64,000 bases of DNA, from contig NZ_JOEA01000002.1 of NCBI RefSeq assembly GCF_000719115.1, forward strand, positions 1-64,000. The letters are read 5' to 3'. Both the position numbers and the translations under genes were made by a program. The notes beneath the pieces were generated by a model, which did not search any database, was not told the origin of the DNA, and was given only the letters and a program-made list of their open reading frames with translations. This stretch comes from Lentzea albidocapillata (GTDB lineage Bacteria; Actinomycetota; Actinomycetes; Mycobacteriales; Pseudonocardiaceae). Shown here in pieces: positions 51,720 to 60,358 of this stretch; position 1 is the first letter of the stretch, and each line of letters starts with the position of its first letter.

Positions 51720-54200
51720 ATGTGCCCCGCACCCGCTCCGCTGCCAGACCCCGGGCAGGCTGTGACCCTCGACGACCTGGTGGAGCGGTTGCGGTTGTTG
51801 AAGGTATGGGCGGATGCGCCCTCCTACGAGCGGATCACCACGGGCATCAACGCCGAGTGGGCGCGCGAAGGTCGTCCGGAAGCCGAGATGGCGCGCAAGA
51901 CGACGGTGGTCGACTGCTTCCGGTCCGGGCGCAAACGCCTCAACACCGACCTGGTGATCGCGATCGTGCGGGCACTGCACCCCGACCAGGGCTACGTCGC
52001 CCAGTGGCGGCAGGCGTTGCGGGCGGTGGCCGGCGAGATCGTCATGGCCGCTCAGGTGCGGGTCCACGACGAACTGCCCGGCGGGGAACAGGATTTCGTC
52101 GGCAGGGAGACCGAGCTGGCGCGGCTGTGCGAGGCGGCGGCGGGCGGGTCGGTCGTGATCTCCGCCCTCGAAGGCATGGCCGGGGTGGGGAAGACCCAGC
52201 TGGCGCTCCGTGCGGCGACCCGGCTCGCCAGTGCGCATCCGCGCGTGCTGTTCGTGGACCTGCGGGGATTCGACCCGAAACAGCCGCCGGCGGCTCCGAG
52301 CGCGGTGCTGGACGGGTTTCTGAGGCTGCTCGGCATGCCTGGCACCGAGGTTCCCCACGACCTGCCCTCGCTGGTCGGCGCCTACCGCGAACGGGCCGCG
52401 GGTGTGCTCGTGGTGCTGGACAACGCCGCCGACGAGGAGCAGGTGCGGCATCTGCTGCCCGGTGCGCCGGGCAGCGTCGCGATCATCACGAGCCGGCGCA
52501 GCCTGACGGGCCTGCCCGCCATCACCCACCTCGAGCTGGACGTGTTCACCGCCGCCGAAGCGGTCGCGTTCCTGGAGCGCGCGGCCGGTGACCTTTCCCT
52601 GGGCAACGACCCGAAGGCGTTGTCCCGCATCGCCGAACGGTGCGGTTTCCTGCCGCTTGCGCTCAACCTCATCGTCGGGCACATCCGCGCGGTGGAGGGC
52701 TGGACGCTCACCGACCACGCGGACCGCCTCGACGACCGGCATCAGCGGCAACGGCTCGACGACGGTGTCCAGCTCGCGCTGGACGCCTCGTACCAGCGGC
52801 TGCCGGAGGACCGGCGCCGAGTCCTGCGCCTGGTCGCGCTGCATCCGACCGGCGAGTTCGACTCCTACGGTGCGGCCGCGCTGACGGGCCAGGACCTGGA
52901 CGACACCCGCGTCCACCTGGAAGGCCTGCGCCGCGACCATCTCCTCCAGTGCGCGTCAGGGCGGTACTCCTTCCACGACCTGGTGCGCGAGTACGCGGCC
53001 GAGCGGGCGTCCGACGAGGACCCGCCCTCGGCGCGGCAGGCCGCCCGCGGCAGCCTGGCCGGTTACCTGCTGGCCACCGCCTCGCTGGCCATGGACGTCC
53101 GCTACCCCTCGGACACCCGCCGCCGTCCGCGGGTGGAGGCCGCCAAGACCGCCACGCCCGAGCTCACCGACCCGGACGCCGCCCTGACGTGGCTGGAAGC
53201 GGAACACCCGGCGCTGGTCACGTCCGTCGAGGTCGGTGAACCGCTGCACGCGGTACAGCTGTCGCTGACGGTGTTCCGGCACCTCAACCGCGACCGCTGG
53301 AGCACCGCGCTGACGGTGAGCACCTGGGCTCTCGCCGCCGCGCGCTCGCTCGGTGACCCGGTCCTGATCGCCAGAACGCTCCACGACGTGACCGCTGCCT
53401 TGCTCGAACTGGGCAGGCCGGAAGACGCCCTCCACGTCCTGGAGGAAGCCGCGGAACTGCTGCGCACCACCGACGACCGCGACGGCGCGATCCGCACGCT
53501 GGTCCTCCTCGGGGTCACCGACACCAGGCTCAGCCGGTTCCGCGAGGCCGCCGACCACTACTACCAGGCCCTGGAGCTGAACAAGGCCACGGGCGACCAG
53601 GCCGTGGAGGCCCACATCCTGGTCAACCTCGGCGCGGTGGAAGAACGGCTGGGTCTCAACTCGTCGGCCGCGCGACACCTGGAACGGGCCCAGCGCCTGT
53701 ACGCGGACATGGGCGACGTGGACGGTGAGGCCTGGGCGATCGACGGCCTGGCCTCGGTGGAGATCGAACTTGGCCGCTACGACTCGGCGCTCGAGCACTT
53801 CACCAGGACCCTGAACATCTACCGGCAACGCGGCAACGTCGATGCCGAGGCGTGGTGCGTGCAGGGTTTCGGCCTGCTCTTTTCGCGGTGGGGTCAGCGC
53901 GATCGGGCGGAGCGGGAGTACACCCGAGCGCTGGCGATGTTCCGGGAACTGGGCGATCGAACCGGCGAGCTGTACGTGCTCAACGGGCTGGGAGAGGCCA
54001 CCGGCGACGTCGCCCTGCTCACCGAGGCCCTGACCCTGGCCACCGAGCTCGGCTCCGTCGACCAGCAGGCACGAGCCCACGCGGGCCTCGGTCACGCGCT
54101 CGGCTCGCGTGAGCACTACGAGCAGGCGGTGGAGCTGTACACGCAGCTGGGTGCGCCCGAAGCGGAGCCGCTCCGGGCATTGCTGGCCACAGCGCTGTAG
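51720..54200 (+). CDS. STAND-type NB-ARC/TPR regulatory ATPase (no. 1)
   Basis: 826 residues. The N-terminal ~100 residues resemble an HTH-like or signalling domain (LDDLVERLRLLKVWADAPSY). The NB-ARC ATPase (about 120-430) shows Walker A EGMAGVGKTQLAL, Walker B VLVVLDNAAD, the sensor TSRRSLTGLPA and the GLPLAL-equivalent GFLPLAL. The C-terminal ~350 residues are tetratricopeptide repeats (EDALHVLEEAAELLR, YYQALELNKATGD). There is no BTAD or SARP DNA-binding domain. A TAGCGT -10-like box ends eight bases before the ATG and no ribosome site is visible, so the mRNA is probably leaderless. Confidence 0.87.
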   Translation: MCPAPAPLPDPGQAVTLDDLVERLRLLKVWADAPSYERITTGINAEWAREGRPEAEMARKTTVVDCFRSGRKRLNTDLVIAIVRALHPDQGYVAQWRQALRAVAGEIVMAAQVRVHDELPGGEQDFVGRETELARLCEAAAGGSVVISALEGMAGVGKTQLALRAATRLASAHPRVLFVDLRGFDPKQPPAAPSAVLDGFLRLLGMPGTEVPHDLPSLVGAYRERAAGVLVVLDNAADEEQVRHLLPGAPGSVAIITSRRSLTGLPAITHLELDVFTAAEAVAFLERAAGDLSLGNDPKALSRIAERCGFLPLALNLIVGHIRAVEGWTLTDHADRLDDRHQRQRLDDGVQLALDASYQRLPEDRRRVLRLVALHPTGEFDSYGAAALTGQDLDDTRVHLEGLRRDHLLQCASGRYSFHDLVREYAAERASDEDPPSARQAARGSLAGYLLATASLAMDVRYPSDTRRRPRVEAAKTATPELTDPDAALTWLEAEHPALVTSVEVGEPLHAVQLSLTVFRHLNRDRWSTALTVSTWALAAARSLGDPVLIARTLHDVTAALLELGRPEDALHVLEEAAELLRTTDDRDGAIRTLVLLGVTDTRLSRFREAADHYYQALELNKATGDQAVEAHILVNLGAVEERLGLNSSAARHLERAQRLYADMGDVDGEAWAIDGLASVEIELGRYDSALEHFTRTLNIYRQRGNVDAEAWCVQGFGLLFSRWGQRDRAEREYTRALAMFRELGDRTGELYVLNGLGEATGDVALLTEALTLATELGSVDQQARAHAGLGHALGSREHYEQAVELYTQLGAPEAEPLRALLATAL

Positions 54201-54236
54201 GTGTGGGCGCGGATCCGGGGCAGGTGGGTGGCGAGC

Positions 54237-54374
54237 TCACTCCCAGGGGTTGCTGCCGGCCACCGTGGTGGGGGTCGTGCCGGCGACGGCGTGGGCGGTC
54301 GTGGCGCCGAGGGTGGTCAGGGCCGCGAAGGCGAGGGCGACGGCGACGATTCCGGCGATGACGGTGCTGACCAT
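54237..54374 (-). CDS. 45-residue secreted peptide
   Basis: A 46-codon frame starting at ATG 54374, preceded by GAGGAGA at a proper distance. The product has a clean signal peptide (MVSTVIAGIVAVALAFAALT, then TLGATTAHA) and would leave a 16-residue mature peptide beginning VAGTTPTT and ending SNPWE. It lies antisense to nothing and fills the gap between the two NB-ARC regulators. No family is recognised. Size, ribosome site and signal sequence support it as real; its function, perhaps an extracellular signal or small surface peptide, is speculation. Confidence 0.6.
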   Translation of the reverse strand: MVSTVIAGIVAVALAFAALTTLGATTAHAVAGTTPTTVAGSNPWE

Positions 54375-54440
54375 TTGGGACTCTCCTCGGTAATTTTCTC
54401 CGGCGATGAGACAAACGTTATGAGGCTCGATAATCGCGGA

Positions 54441-54571
54441 GCTATCACGCGGTTTATCCCAGCGCTATCACGGTGAAAATGGCGGCATTAAACAGGCTCT
54501 GAGCTGGGAAGATGCCGGATTGTCACGGTGTTTTGCGATCGGGATATAGGCGGGGATGCCAGCGTGATAGC
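54441..54571. repeat. Three GCTATCACG repeats in AT-rich promoter region
   Basis: GCTATCACG occurs directly at 54441-54449 and 54464-54472 (23 bases apart) and inverted at 54563-54571. The region 54375-54607 is much more AT-rich than its surroundings and lies between the divergent peptide gene and XRE-NB-ARC gene. The repeats look like binding sites for one of the adjacent regulators. Confidence 0.5.
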
Positions 54572-54625
54572 GGGGCTGCAGACGATTGACCCGACAAAAT
54601 CACCCGCGTGAAAGAGGATGCCGAG

Positions 54626-55759
54626 ATGGCCATTCCGCCCGCCTTGGACCCCGGACTTCCGCCCTTCGCCCAGCTGTTGCGCAGACACCGCAGCCGGGTC
54701 GGGTTGACGCAGCGGGAGCTGGCCGATCTGTCGACGGTGAGCGTGCGGGCCATCCGGGATTTGGAGCAGGGGCGGGCGTTACGACCGCGGCCGGACACCG
54801 TGCGGTTGATCGCCGAAGGGTTGCGGCTGGGCAGCCGGGCGCGGCACGACCTGGAGGTGGCCGCTGACCCGGACCGGCGCGCCGAGGTCGACCCGGCCGC
54901 CGCGGTCCCGCCCACCGCGCTGGCCGCCCAGGTGGGGCGCGACCTCGAGACCGGCGGACTGGCCGCCGAGCTGGCCGACGGGTGCAGGCTCGCGACCGTC
55001 GTGGGTCTGCCCGGCGTGGGGAAGACGCGGTTCGCGGCGGCGGTGGCCGGGGTGTTGCACGCCAGGATGCCGGTGCTGTGGGCGGGGCCGGACAGCACGC
55101 CGCTGCGGGACCCGCGGCTGGCCGAGCTGGTGACGGCGTGGTCGACGGCCGTACGCACCGGAGGACGGGCGGACGACGACCTCGCCGAGGTGGTCGGCGC
55201 TCGTGCCGTGCTGGTGGTTCTCGACGGGATCGACGGGCCGGTCTGCGGGGACAGCGTGCTGCGCCTGCTCGCCGACTGCTCCGGTGTGCGGGTGCTGATC
55301 ACCGCGCCCGCACCGTGCGGACTCGCCGGGGAACGGGTGTTCCTCCTCTCGGGCCTGGAGCCCGCCGACGGGGCCCGGCTGCTGCTCGCAGACCACCCCG
55401 GCGTGGCGGACCCGGTCGATGTCGATCGCCTGTGCCGTAGCCTCGACGGCCTTCCCGCGGCGCTCGCCGCCGTCGGTTCGTGGCTGTCGGTCTACCCACT
55501 GCCGGAGTTGGCCGCCACCGACCCGGTCTGCCTGCTCGACGACACCCTCCTGCGCGCCCTGGCCGGCGCCGCCGAGCCCTACCGCCGGGTCCTGGAGAGC
55601 CTCCCGCCGCGCTTCGGCCCGTCGGCCGACACCGGCCGCCTGCTGCGCGACCTCCTCCAACGCGGCCTGGTGCGGCCCGTCGAGACCGAGACCGGCCGCA
55701 GCTTCACCGTCTCCCCGCTGATCCGCTCGGTGCTGGCAGCCGCACCGCCGACGCCCTGA
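54626..55759 (+). CDS. XRE-NB-ARC regulatory protein (no. 2), short form
   Basis: 377 residues. N-terminal HTH_XRE (FAQLLRRHRSRVGLTQRELA, then VRAIRDLEQGRALRPRPDTV). NB-ARC region from about 100: Walker A VVGLPGVGKTRFAA, Walker B-like AVLVVLDGID. It stops without the TPR region seen in longer relatives, ending with a winged-helix-like PYRRVLESLPPRFG segment. Leu in GRALRPR is a TTA codon (54779-54781). Start ATG with AAAGAGG upstream; the frame is open from a GTG 18 bases earlier. GCTATCACG repeats in its leader may be its operator. Confidence 0.82.
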   Translation: MAIPPALDPGLPPFAQLLRRHRSRVGLTQRELADLSTVSVRAIRDLEQGRALRPRPDTVRLIAEGLRLGSRARHDLEVAADPDRRAEVDPAAAVPPTALAAQVGRDLETGGLAAELADGCRLATVVGLPGVGKTRFAAAVAGVLHARMPVLWAGPDSTPLRDPRLAELVTAWSTAVRTGGRADDDLAEVVGARAVLVVLDGIDGPVCGDSVLRLLADCSGVRVLITAPAPCGLAGERVFLLSGLEPADGARLLLADHPGVADPVDVDRLCRSLDGLPAALAAVGSWLSVYPLPELAATDPVCLLDDTLLRALAGAAEPYRRVLESLPPRFGPSADTGRLLRDLLQRGLVRPVETETGRSFTVSPLIRSVLAAAPPTP

Positions 55760-55871
55760 CCCGTCCTCGGGGCGTGTCTCCGACACGCCCCCGGCCTGCC
55801 TCCGCGACTGCCGAGGACGCCGCCTTCCTCGTGGTGGACTGGTTCCGACGCCGAGTCCGGGAGCGTGACCC

Positions 55872-56225
55872 ATGGCCCACATGACCGACAACGGTCCGAT
55901 AGGCGTCGCAGCGGCATCCCCTGTGCAGGCCTTCTTCGTTCCCGCCGGCCCGGAGGTCCTCAGCGTCTGGCCGCCCACCCCGCACGCCCGCCGGGCGGCG
56001 GCGTGGGCCCTGCGGACGCTGGGGTACGACCACCTGGGCGGCCTGGTCTGCCTGATCGCCCCCTCCCCCGACGCCCGCGCGGAGTGCCTGGCGACCGCAC
56101 TGGCCGTCGCCGACGCGGCGGCAGGCGGCCACCGGCCACCGGGACCGCTCCCGGACCTGGCCGTCCGCCTGCGAGCCGATCCGGTCCACCTGTGCGGCCT
56201 TCGTGCCGCCGCGGGGCTGGACTGA
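55872..56225 (+). CDS. Hypothetical protein, 117 residues
   Basis: No family recognised. The product is Ala/Pro/Arg-rich, with a likely helical middle (HARRAAAWALRTLGYDHLGG, LATALAVADAAAGG). It lacks signal peptide and membrane helix. GGGAG before the ATG at 55872 and same-strand position 112 bases after the XRE-NB-ARC gene support it. It ends shortly before the strong bidirectional hairpin at 56256. Coding character is moderate; a second ATG lies three codons in. Confidence 0.5.
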   Translation: MAHMTDNGPIGVAAASPVQAFFVPAGPEVLSVWPPTPHARRAAAWALRTLGYDHLGGLVCLIAPSPDARAECLATALAVADAAAGGHRPPGPLPDLAVRLRADPVHLCGLRAAAGLD

Positions 56226-56255
56226 GCCAGGACGACACCGTCCTCTTAGGACACA

Positions 56256-56290
56256 AAGTGACCCGCTCCTGTCTCCGGAGCGGGTCACTT
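56256..56290. terminator. Strong bidirectional terminator hairpin
   Basis: A perfect 14-bp stem AAGTGACCCGCTCC / GGAGCGGGTCACTT with a seven-base loop, between the converging hypothetical gene (stop 56225) and the GltS-like gene (stop 56303). It marks the left boundary of the glutamate mutase operon. Confidence 0.85.
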
Positions 56291-56302
56291 CTGCCGATGG
56301 CA

Positions 56303-57565
56303 CTATCCCTGCGCCGCCACCAGCCCGTCGACGGGGACCGACCAGCCGGCCGGGGACCACAGGTCCTCAGTGGACAGTGCGGCCGGATGGTACTTGCCCA
56401 GTGCGCTGATGAGCAGACGCAGTTCCAGGGTCATCGCCTCGACCAGTCGGATCAGGCCCGAACCGGGGTTCTCGTCGACCGCCAGCAGGGCCGCCCGGCC
56501 GAGGCCCGTGGCGGTGGCCCCGGCGGCCAGGCACTTCACGGCGCGCAGTCCCTCCCAGACCCGGCCCGACACCAGGAGGCAGCCACGCGGGGAACCGATG
56601 CGGCGCAGGCACTCCGCCAGGGGGAGGCCGACGCCCGCCAGCGACGCCGTGGGGGCCCATCCGCTGCCACCCTCGGCCCCGTCCACGGTGACCGCGTCCG
56701 CGCCCGCCTGCCACGCCACGTCCGCCGCCGCGGCGACGTCGCGTCCCGGCGGGAGCTTCACCCACACCCGCGCCCGCGGATAGTTGTTGCGCATCAGGCG
56801 GACCTGCTGCCGGAGGATCTCCTCGGTGAACGTTCCCGGGCTGGCGCAGCGCAGCACCCGGTCCCCGGCGGGGTCGATCAGCGATTCCAGGGTGTACTGA
56901 TCGGCCAGGCGGTCCGCCTGGGCGCGGCCGACGACGGTCAGGCCGCCGATCCCGGGTTTGGCGCCCTGACCGACCTTGAGCTCGAAACCCAACCGCCCTG
57001 ACTCCAGCAAGGGGCGCGTCGCCGGGTCGCTGTAGACGCGGTTCCAGACCTCGGCGTCGGCGTCCTCCGTGCTCTGCTGCACCACGACGCCGCCCACCCC
57101 GTCCGGGACGTGGTCGGCGTAGGCAGAGATCCTTGCCAGCAGGGATCGTTCGCCGGTGTAGCCGTCGACAGGCACCACGTTCTCGCCGACGACCATCGGT
57201 ATGCCGAGGGCACCCGCCTGGGCGGCGGCGGCACGGCCCAGGTCGGTGCCCACGGCGCGGGTCGACCCGAAGGCCGACAGGTACAGCGGCAGGCGTGCGG
57301 CGAAACCGCCGACGGTGGTCTCCAGGCCGACGTCGCCGTGCAACGGTTCGCGGGCCAGGTCGATGAGCTTCTCCAGCCGTCGCGGCATGAACACCGGCGG
57401 CACCAGGCGAGCGGCGTCGAGGGCGTCGGCGGGCTGCGGGCCCTCCGGCTCGCCCAGCAGGGCGCCGCCGTAGTCGGACAGCGGGGGGAACGCCGCCGCC
57501 GCGCCGGTGCGGGCCCGCTCCCGGACGGCTTGTTCCGGGAAGGTGTCCGCGCGCAGCGCGCTCAC
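56303..57565 (-). CDS. Glutamate synthase-like FMN-dependent oxidoreductase
   Basis: 420 residues, homologous to the central FMN-binding barrel of glutamate synthase: PLYLSAFGSTRAVGTDLGRA, ELKVGQGAKPGIGG, WVKLPPGRDV, VTVDGAEGGSGWAPTASLAG and VKCLAAGATATGLGRAALLA (phosphate and FMN loops). It lacks the N-terminal glutaminase domain, and the usual Cys-rich 3Fe-4S segment (CHTNxCPVG) is replaced by AVDENPGSG. It is therefore an uncoupled FMN protein. The GTG start overlaps the AsnA-like gene by four bases. Last gene of the mutase operon, ending at the 56256 hairpin. It could aminate or reduce a glutamate-like intermediate; this is inference. Confidence 0.8.
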   Translation of the reverse strand: MSALRADTFPEQAVRERARTGAAAAFPPLSDYGGALLGEPEGPQPADALDAARLVPPVFMPRRLEKLIDLAREPLHGDVGLETTVGGFAARLPLYLSAFGSTRAVGTDLGRAAAAQAGALGIPMVVGENVVPVDGYTGERSLLARISAYADHVPDGVGGVVVQQSTEDADAEVWNRVYSDPATRPLLESGRLGFELKVGQGAKPGIGGLTVVGRAQADRLADQYTLESLIDPAGDRVLRCASPGTFTEEILRQQVRLMRNNYPRARVWVKLPPGRDVAAAADVAWQAGADAVTVDGAEGGSGWAPTASLAGVGLPLAECLRRIGSPRGCLLVSGRVWEGLRAVKCLAAGATATGLGRAALLAVDENPGSGLIRLVEAMTLELRLLISALGKYHPAALSTEDLWSPAGWSVPVDGLVAAQG

Positions 57566-58554
57566 GGGGACACCACACCGGGGATCTTCGGGAAGGCGCT
57601 CGCCTGCCAGACCGCGTCCAGCCCGCACAGGTAGCGGACCAGCCGCTCCAGGCCGATGCCGAAGCCCGCGCTGGACGGGACGCCCTCGCGCACCATCTTC
57701 AGGTACCAGGCGTACTTGGCCGGGTTCTCGCCGGTTTCGCGCATCCTGGCGACGATGGCGGCGTACTCGTGTTCGCGTTCGCTGCCGCTGCACAACTCGC
57801 CGTAGCCCTCGGGGGCCAGAAGGTCGAAGTTGAGCAGGTGGCCGGGGGCGGCCGGGTTCTCGCGGTCGTAGAAGCCGCGGGAGCCCTTGGGGTAGTCGGT
57901 GAGGAAGAACGGCCTGCTGGCCTTGGCCGACAGGACCGCCTCCCCGATCCAGTCGATCTCGGCGTCGGGGTTCTGGGCGTGACCCGTGTCGTGCAGGTCG
58001 GCGACCGCGGCGGCGTGGGTGCGTCGCTCGAAGGCGCGGCCGGACAGCAGGTCCGCGAAGGCGTCCGGGTCGCGGCCCAGGACGTCCAGCTCGGGGACGC
58101 AGCGCTCGACGATCCGGCGCACGACGTGCACGACGAGGTTCTCGGCCACCGCCGTCGCCTCGTCGCGGGAGGCACCGGCGACCTCGACGTCGATCTGGTG
58201 GAACTCGGCGAGGTGCCTGCTGGTCGAGCTGGTCTCGAGCGGCTCCAGCCGCACGTTGGGGGCGATGCAGAAGATCCGGTCGAAGGCGGTCAGCGACGCC
58301 TGCTTGTAGAGGATCGCGCTGGTCATCAGTTTGTAGCGGTGGCCGTAGTAGTCGACGTCGACCTGCTTGGCCCCGCGCGCCCCCGGGTCGGTGACAGGGC
58401 CGATGACCGGGAGAAGCATCTCGGTGAAACCTTGCCCGCCCAGGTGTTCGCGCACGGCGTCGAGCACGCGGTGCTGGACGCGCAGCACCGCGCGGGTGGC
58501 CGGTGAGGTCAGGTGGGCGCGCGGATCCGCCGGCGCCGTGGTGGTCGTGTCCAT
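57562..58554 (-). CDS. AsnA/AsnRS-like class II ligase (asparagine synthetase A-related)
   Basis: 330 residues with the class II aminoacyl-tRNA synthetase catalytic fold: motif 2 FDRIFCIAPNVRLE, then SSTSRHLAEFHQIDVEVAG, motif 3 GFGIGLERLVRYLCG. No anticodon-binding domain is present. This is the organisation of asparagine synthetase A-type enzymes derived from AsnRS, which activate aspartate with ATP and amidate it. Beside glutamate mutase, the natural substrate may be 3-methylaspartate, giving 3-methylasparagine. Start ATG 58554 with AGGAGTG upstream. It is 31 bases downstream of the mutase E gene and four-base coupled to the GltS-like gene. Confidence 0.82.
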   Translation of the reverse strand: MDTTTTAPADPRAHLTSPATRAVLRVQHRVLDAVREHLGGQGFTEMLLPVIGPVTDPGARGAKQVDVDYYGHRYKLMTSAILYKQASLTAFDRIFCIAPNVRLEPLETSSTSRHLAEFHQIDVEVAGASRDEATAVAENLVVHVVRRIVERCVPELDVLGRDPDAFADLLSGRAFERRTHAAAVADLHDTGHAQNPDAEIDWIGEAVLSAKASRPFFLTDYPKGSRGFYDRENPAAPGHLLNFDLLAPEGYGELCSGSEREHEYAAIVARMRETGENPAKYAWYLKMVREGVPSSAGFGIGLERLVRYLCGLDAVWQASAFPKIPGVVSP

Positions 58555-58585
58555 TGTGGTCACTCCTAGGGGACGGGGGCAGGGG

Positions 58586-59821
58586 TCAGCCACGGTCGAA
58601 GGTGCGCTCGACGTGGGTGAGCGAGCGCAGCAGCTCGTCGGCGGTGGGATCGGCGGCGGGCACGGCGCTGCCGGCGGGCAGCGGCAGGGCGCCGGTGCGC
58701 GACCACTGCAGCCGCCCGTCGCCGTCCACGAACGCCCGCGTGCGGCCGGCGTTGTCCTGGTGCAGGCAGTAGGGCACGTCGAGGTAGCCGCGCTCGACCG
58801 CGCGGACCAGGGCGATACCGACGTCGGGCGCGAGGTCGAGCACGGCGTCCACGAGCGCGCGGGCCTCGGCGAGCACGCCGGTGTCCTCGACCACCCCGCC
58901 CGGCTCGGCGTGCGCCGCCGCGGCCCCGGCGGTCACCAGCGCGGCGACGTTCTCGGCGACGGTGGGGATGCGGTGCGCCTCCGCCGTCGTCTTGACGATC
59001 AGCCTCTCCGCCCCGGTTCGCACAGCCAGCTCCGCCGAGCGTTGCAACAGGGCGGTCGCGCCGCGCGGGGTGCGCGGGAACACGCCCATGTACGTGTAGA
59101 GCACGACATGCCAGTCCACATCGGACAGATGTTCGGCGGCAAGGGTGCGCAGTGCGGCCACGGCCTCGGCATCCTGGTCCGGGTCGGTCTGCTGGGCGTA
59201 GCTCAACGACATGCTGTCCACCCCGTGCTGGCGGAAGAACAGGCCCTCCAGCACGCTGATCGCCACCAGCAGGCTCGGCGGGCACAGCTGGCCCATCATG
59301 CAGCCGCCGAAGGACTCGAGGTGCGGCCGGGCGCCGCGCTCGCGGGCGTCGGACAGCAGCAGGCAGGACTCGGCCCACGCGCGCACCGACTCGGCGACCG
59401 GGACCCGGCTGTAGGGCAGGCAGTACGACAGCGGCCCGCCCTCCGTCGCGTCCAGACCGGCGGCCAGCAGGGCCGCGACGATCTTCTGCGGACACGCCGA
59501 GCCGTGGCGCACCTGCACCGGGAAGTCCGCTCCGTGCAGGCCGTTCAGCACGGACCGGGTCGTCTCGGGCGAATGGGCGGCGATGGGGTAGCCGTTGAGC
59601 TCGGCGCCGGTCGCCAGCGCCTGGTGCACCGCGAGGTGGTCCCCCACGCGCGTGAAGCTGTCAACGGTGATCGTTCCCGCCGCCCGCACCCCGGCCCCGC
59701 GCACCGCGGCGAGACCGGCCCGCATCCCCGCCGGGCCGGGCACGCCCATCCTGGGCTGCACAACCAGTTCGCCCGCGGCGGCGGCACGGGCGACGAAGTC
59801 GCCGAACGAGCCACCGGTCAC
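58586..59821 (-). CDS. Glutamate (methylaspartate) mutase epsilon-like subunit
   Basis: 411 residues, shorter than clostridial GlmE (~483). Family motifs visible: VQPRMGVPGPAGMRAGLAAV near the N-terminus, GTITVDSFTRVGDH, YPIAAHSPETT, GGPLSYCLPYSRVPV, FGGCMMGQLCPPSLLVA and FFRQHGVDSMSLSYAQQTDP. The TIM barrel uses adenosylcobalamin held by the small partner to rearrange L-glutamate to L-threo-3-methylaspartate. GTG start overlaps the stop of the B12-binding subunit by four bases. In friulimicin-type pathways this reaction supplies 3-methylaspartate for peptide antibiotics. Confidence 0.87.
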   Translation of the reverse strand: MTGGSFGDFVARAAAAGELVVQPRMGVPGPAGMRAGLAAVRGAGVRAAGTITVDSFTRVGDHLAVHQALATGAELNGYPIAAHSPETTRSVLNGLHGADFPVQVRHGSACPQKIVAALLAAGLDATEGGPLSYCLPYSRVPVAESVRAWAESCLLLSDARERGARPHLESFGGCMMGQLCPPSLLVAISVLEGLFFRQHGVDSMSLSYAQQTDPDQDAEAVAALRTLAAEHLSDVDWHVVLYTYMGVFPRTPRGATALLQRSAELAVRTGAERLIVKTTAEAHRIPTVAENVAALVTAGAAAAHAEPGGVVEDTGVLAEARALVDAVLDLAPDVGIALVRAVERGYLDVPYCLHQDNAGRTRAFVDGDGRLQWSRTGALPLPAGSAVPAADPTADELLRSLTHVERTFDRG

Positions 59822-60258
59822 GACCGCACCCCCGCGGCGAGCCGCTCGACGTAGCCGCGGAACGTCGCGATCGCGTCGGCGTTCTCGAACACCGCGTCGA
59901 ACCCGGCGGCCAGCAACGCCTCCGCGTGGCCGCCGGTGCCGCCGACGCCGAGTTTGCCTCCGACGACGACCGGGGTGCCCGCCAGCCGTGCGCGCAACGG
60001 TCCGATGACGCGCCTGGCGTCCTGGAACCCGTGCCCGTTCACGCTGCTGAGCACGACGAGGTCCGGTGCCTCCGCCTGTCCGCACCGGGACGTCAGCAGT
60101 CCGTCGGGGACGCACGCACCCAGGTTGGTCACGCGGTGCCCCATCTCCTCCAGCACCAGCTGCAGGTACACGAGGTTCCAGGTGTGCGCGTCGGAGGCGA
60201 GGCCGGAGACCACGATGTCGAGGCGGGCTGCGGCCGGCCGGGCGGCGTCCAACTCCAT
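59818..60258 (-). CDS. B12-binding small subunit of the mutase (GlmS/MutS type)
   Basis: 146 residues, usual size. The cobalt-ligating motif is present as Asp23-Ala-His25-Thr-Trp-Asn28; the standard DxHxxG has Asn in place of the Gly. The second and third binding elements are LVVLSSVNGHGF and PVVVGGKLGVGG. It would bind adenosylcobalamin base-off, with His25 as the lower ligand, and pair with the subunit encoded by the overlapping downstream gene. First gene of the four-gene operon unless the SnoaL-like gene 100 bases upstream is included. Confidence 0.88.
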   Translation of the reverse strand: MELDAARPAAARLDIVVSGLASDAHTWNLVYLQLVLEEMGHRVTNLGACVPDGLLTSRCGQAEAPDLVVLSSVNGHGFQDARRVIGPLRARLAGTPVVVGGKLGVGGTGGHAEALLAAGFDAVFENADAIATFRGYVERLAAGVRS

Positions 60259-60358
60259 GGGCGAGCTCCCTGTGTCGCGGGTGGTTCCCTGCCCAGAAAC
60301 TAGAAGCCCCGCCCCGCGCCGCCAGGCAGCGGCGACGGCAGCCGTCCGGCAGTTCCCG

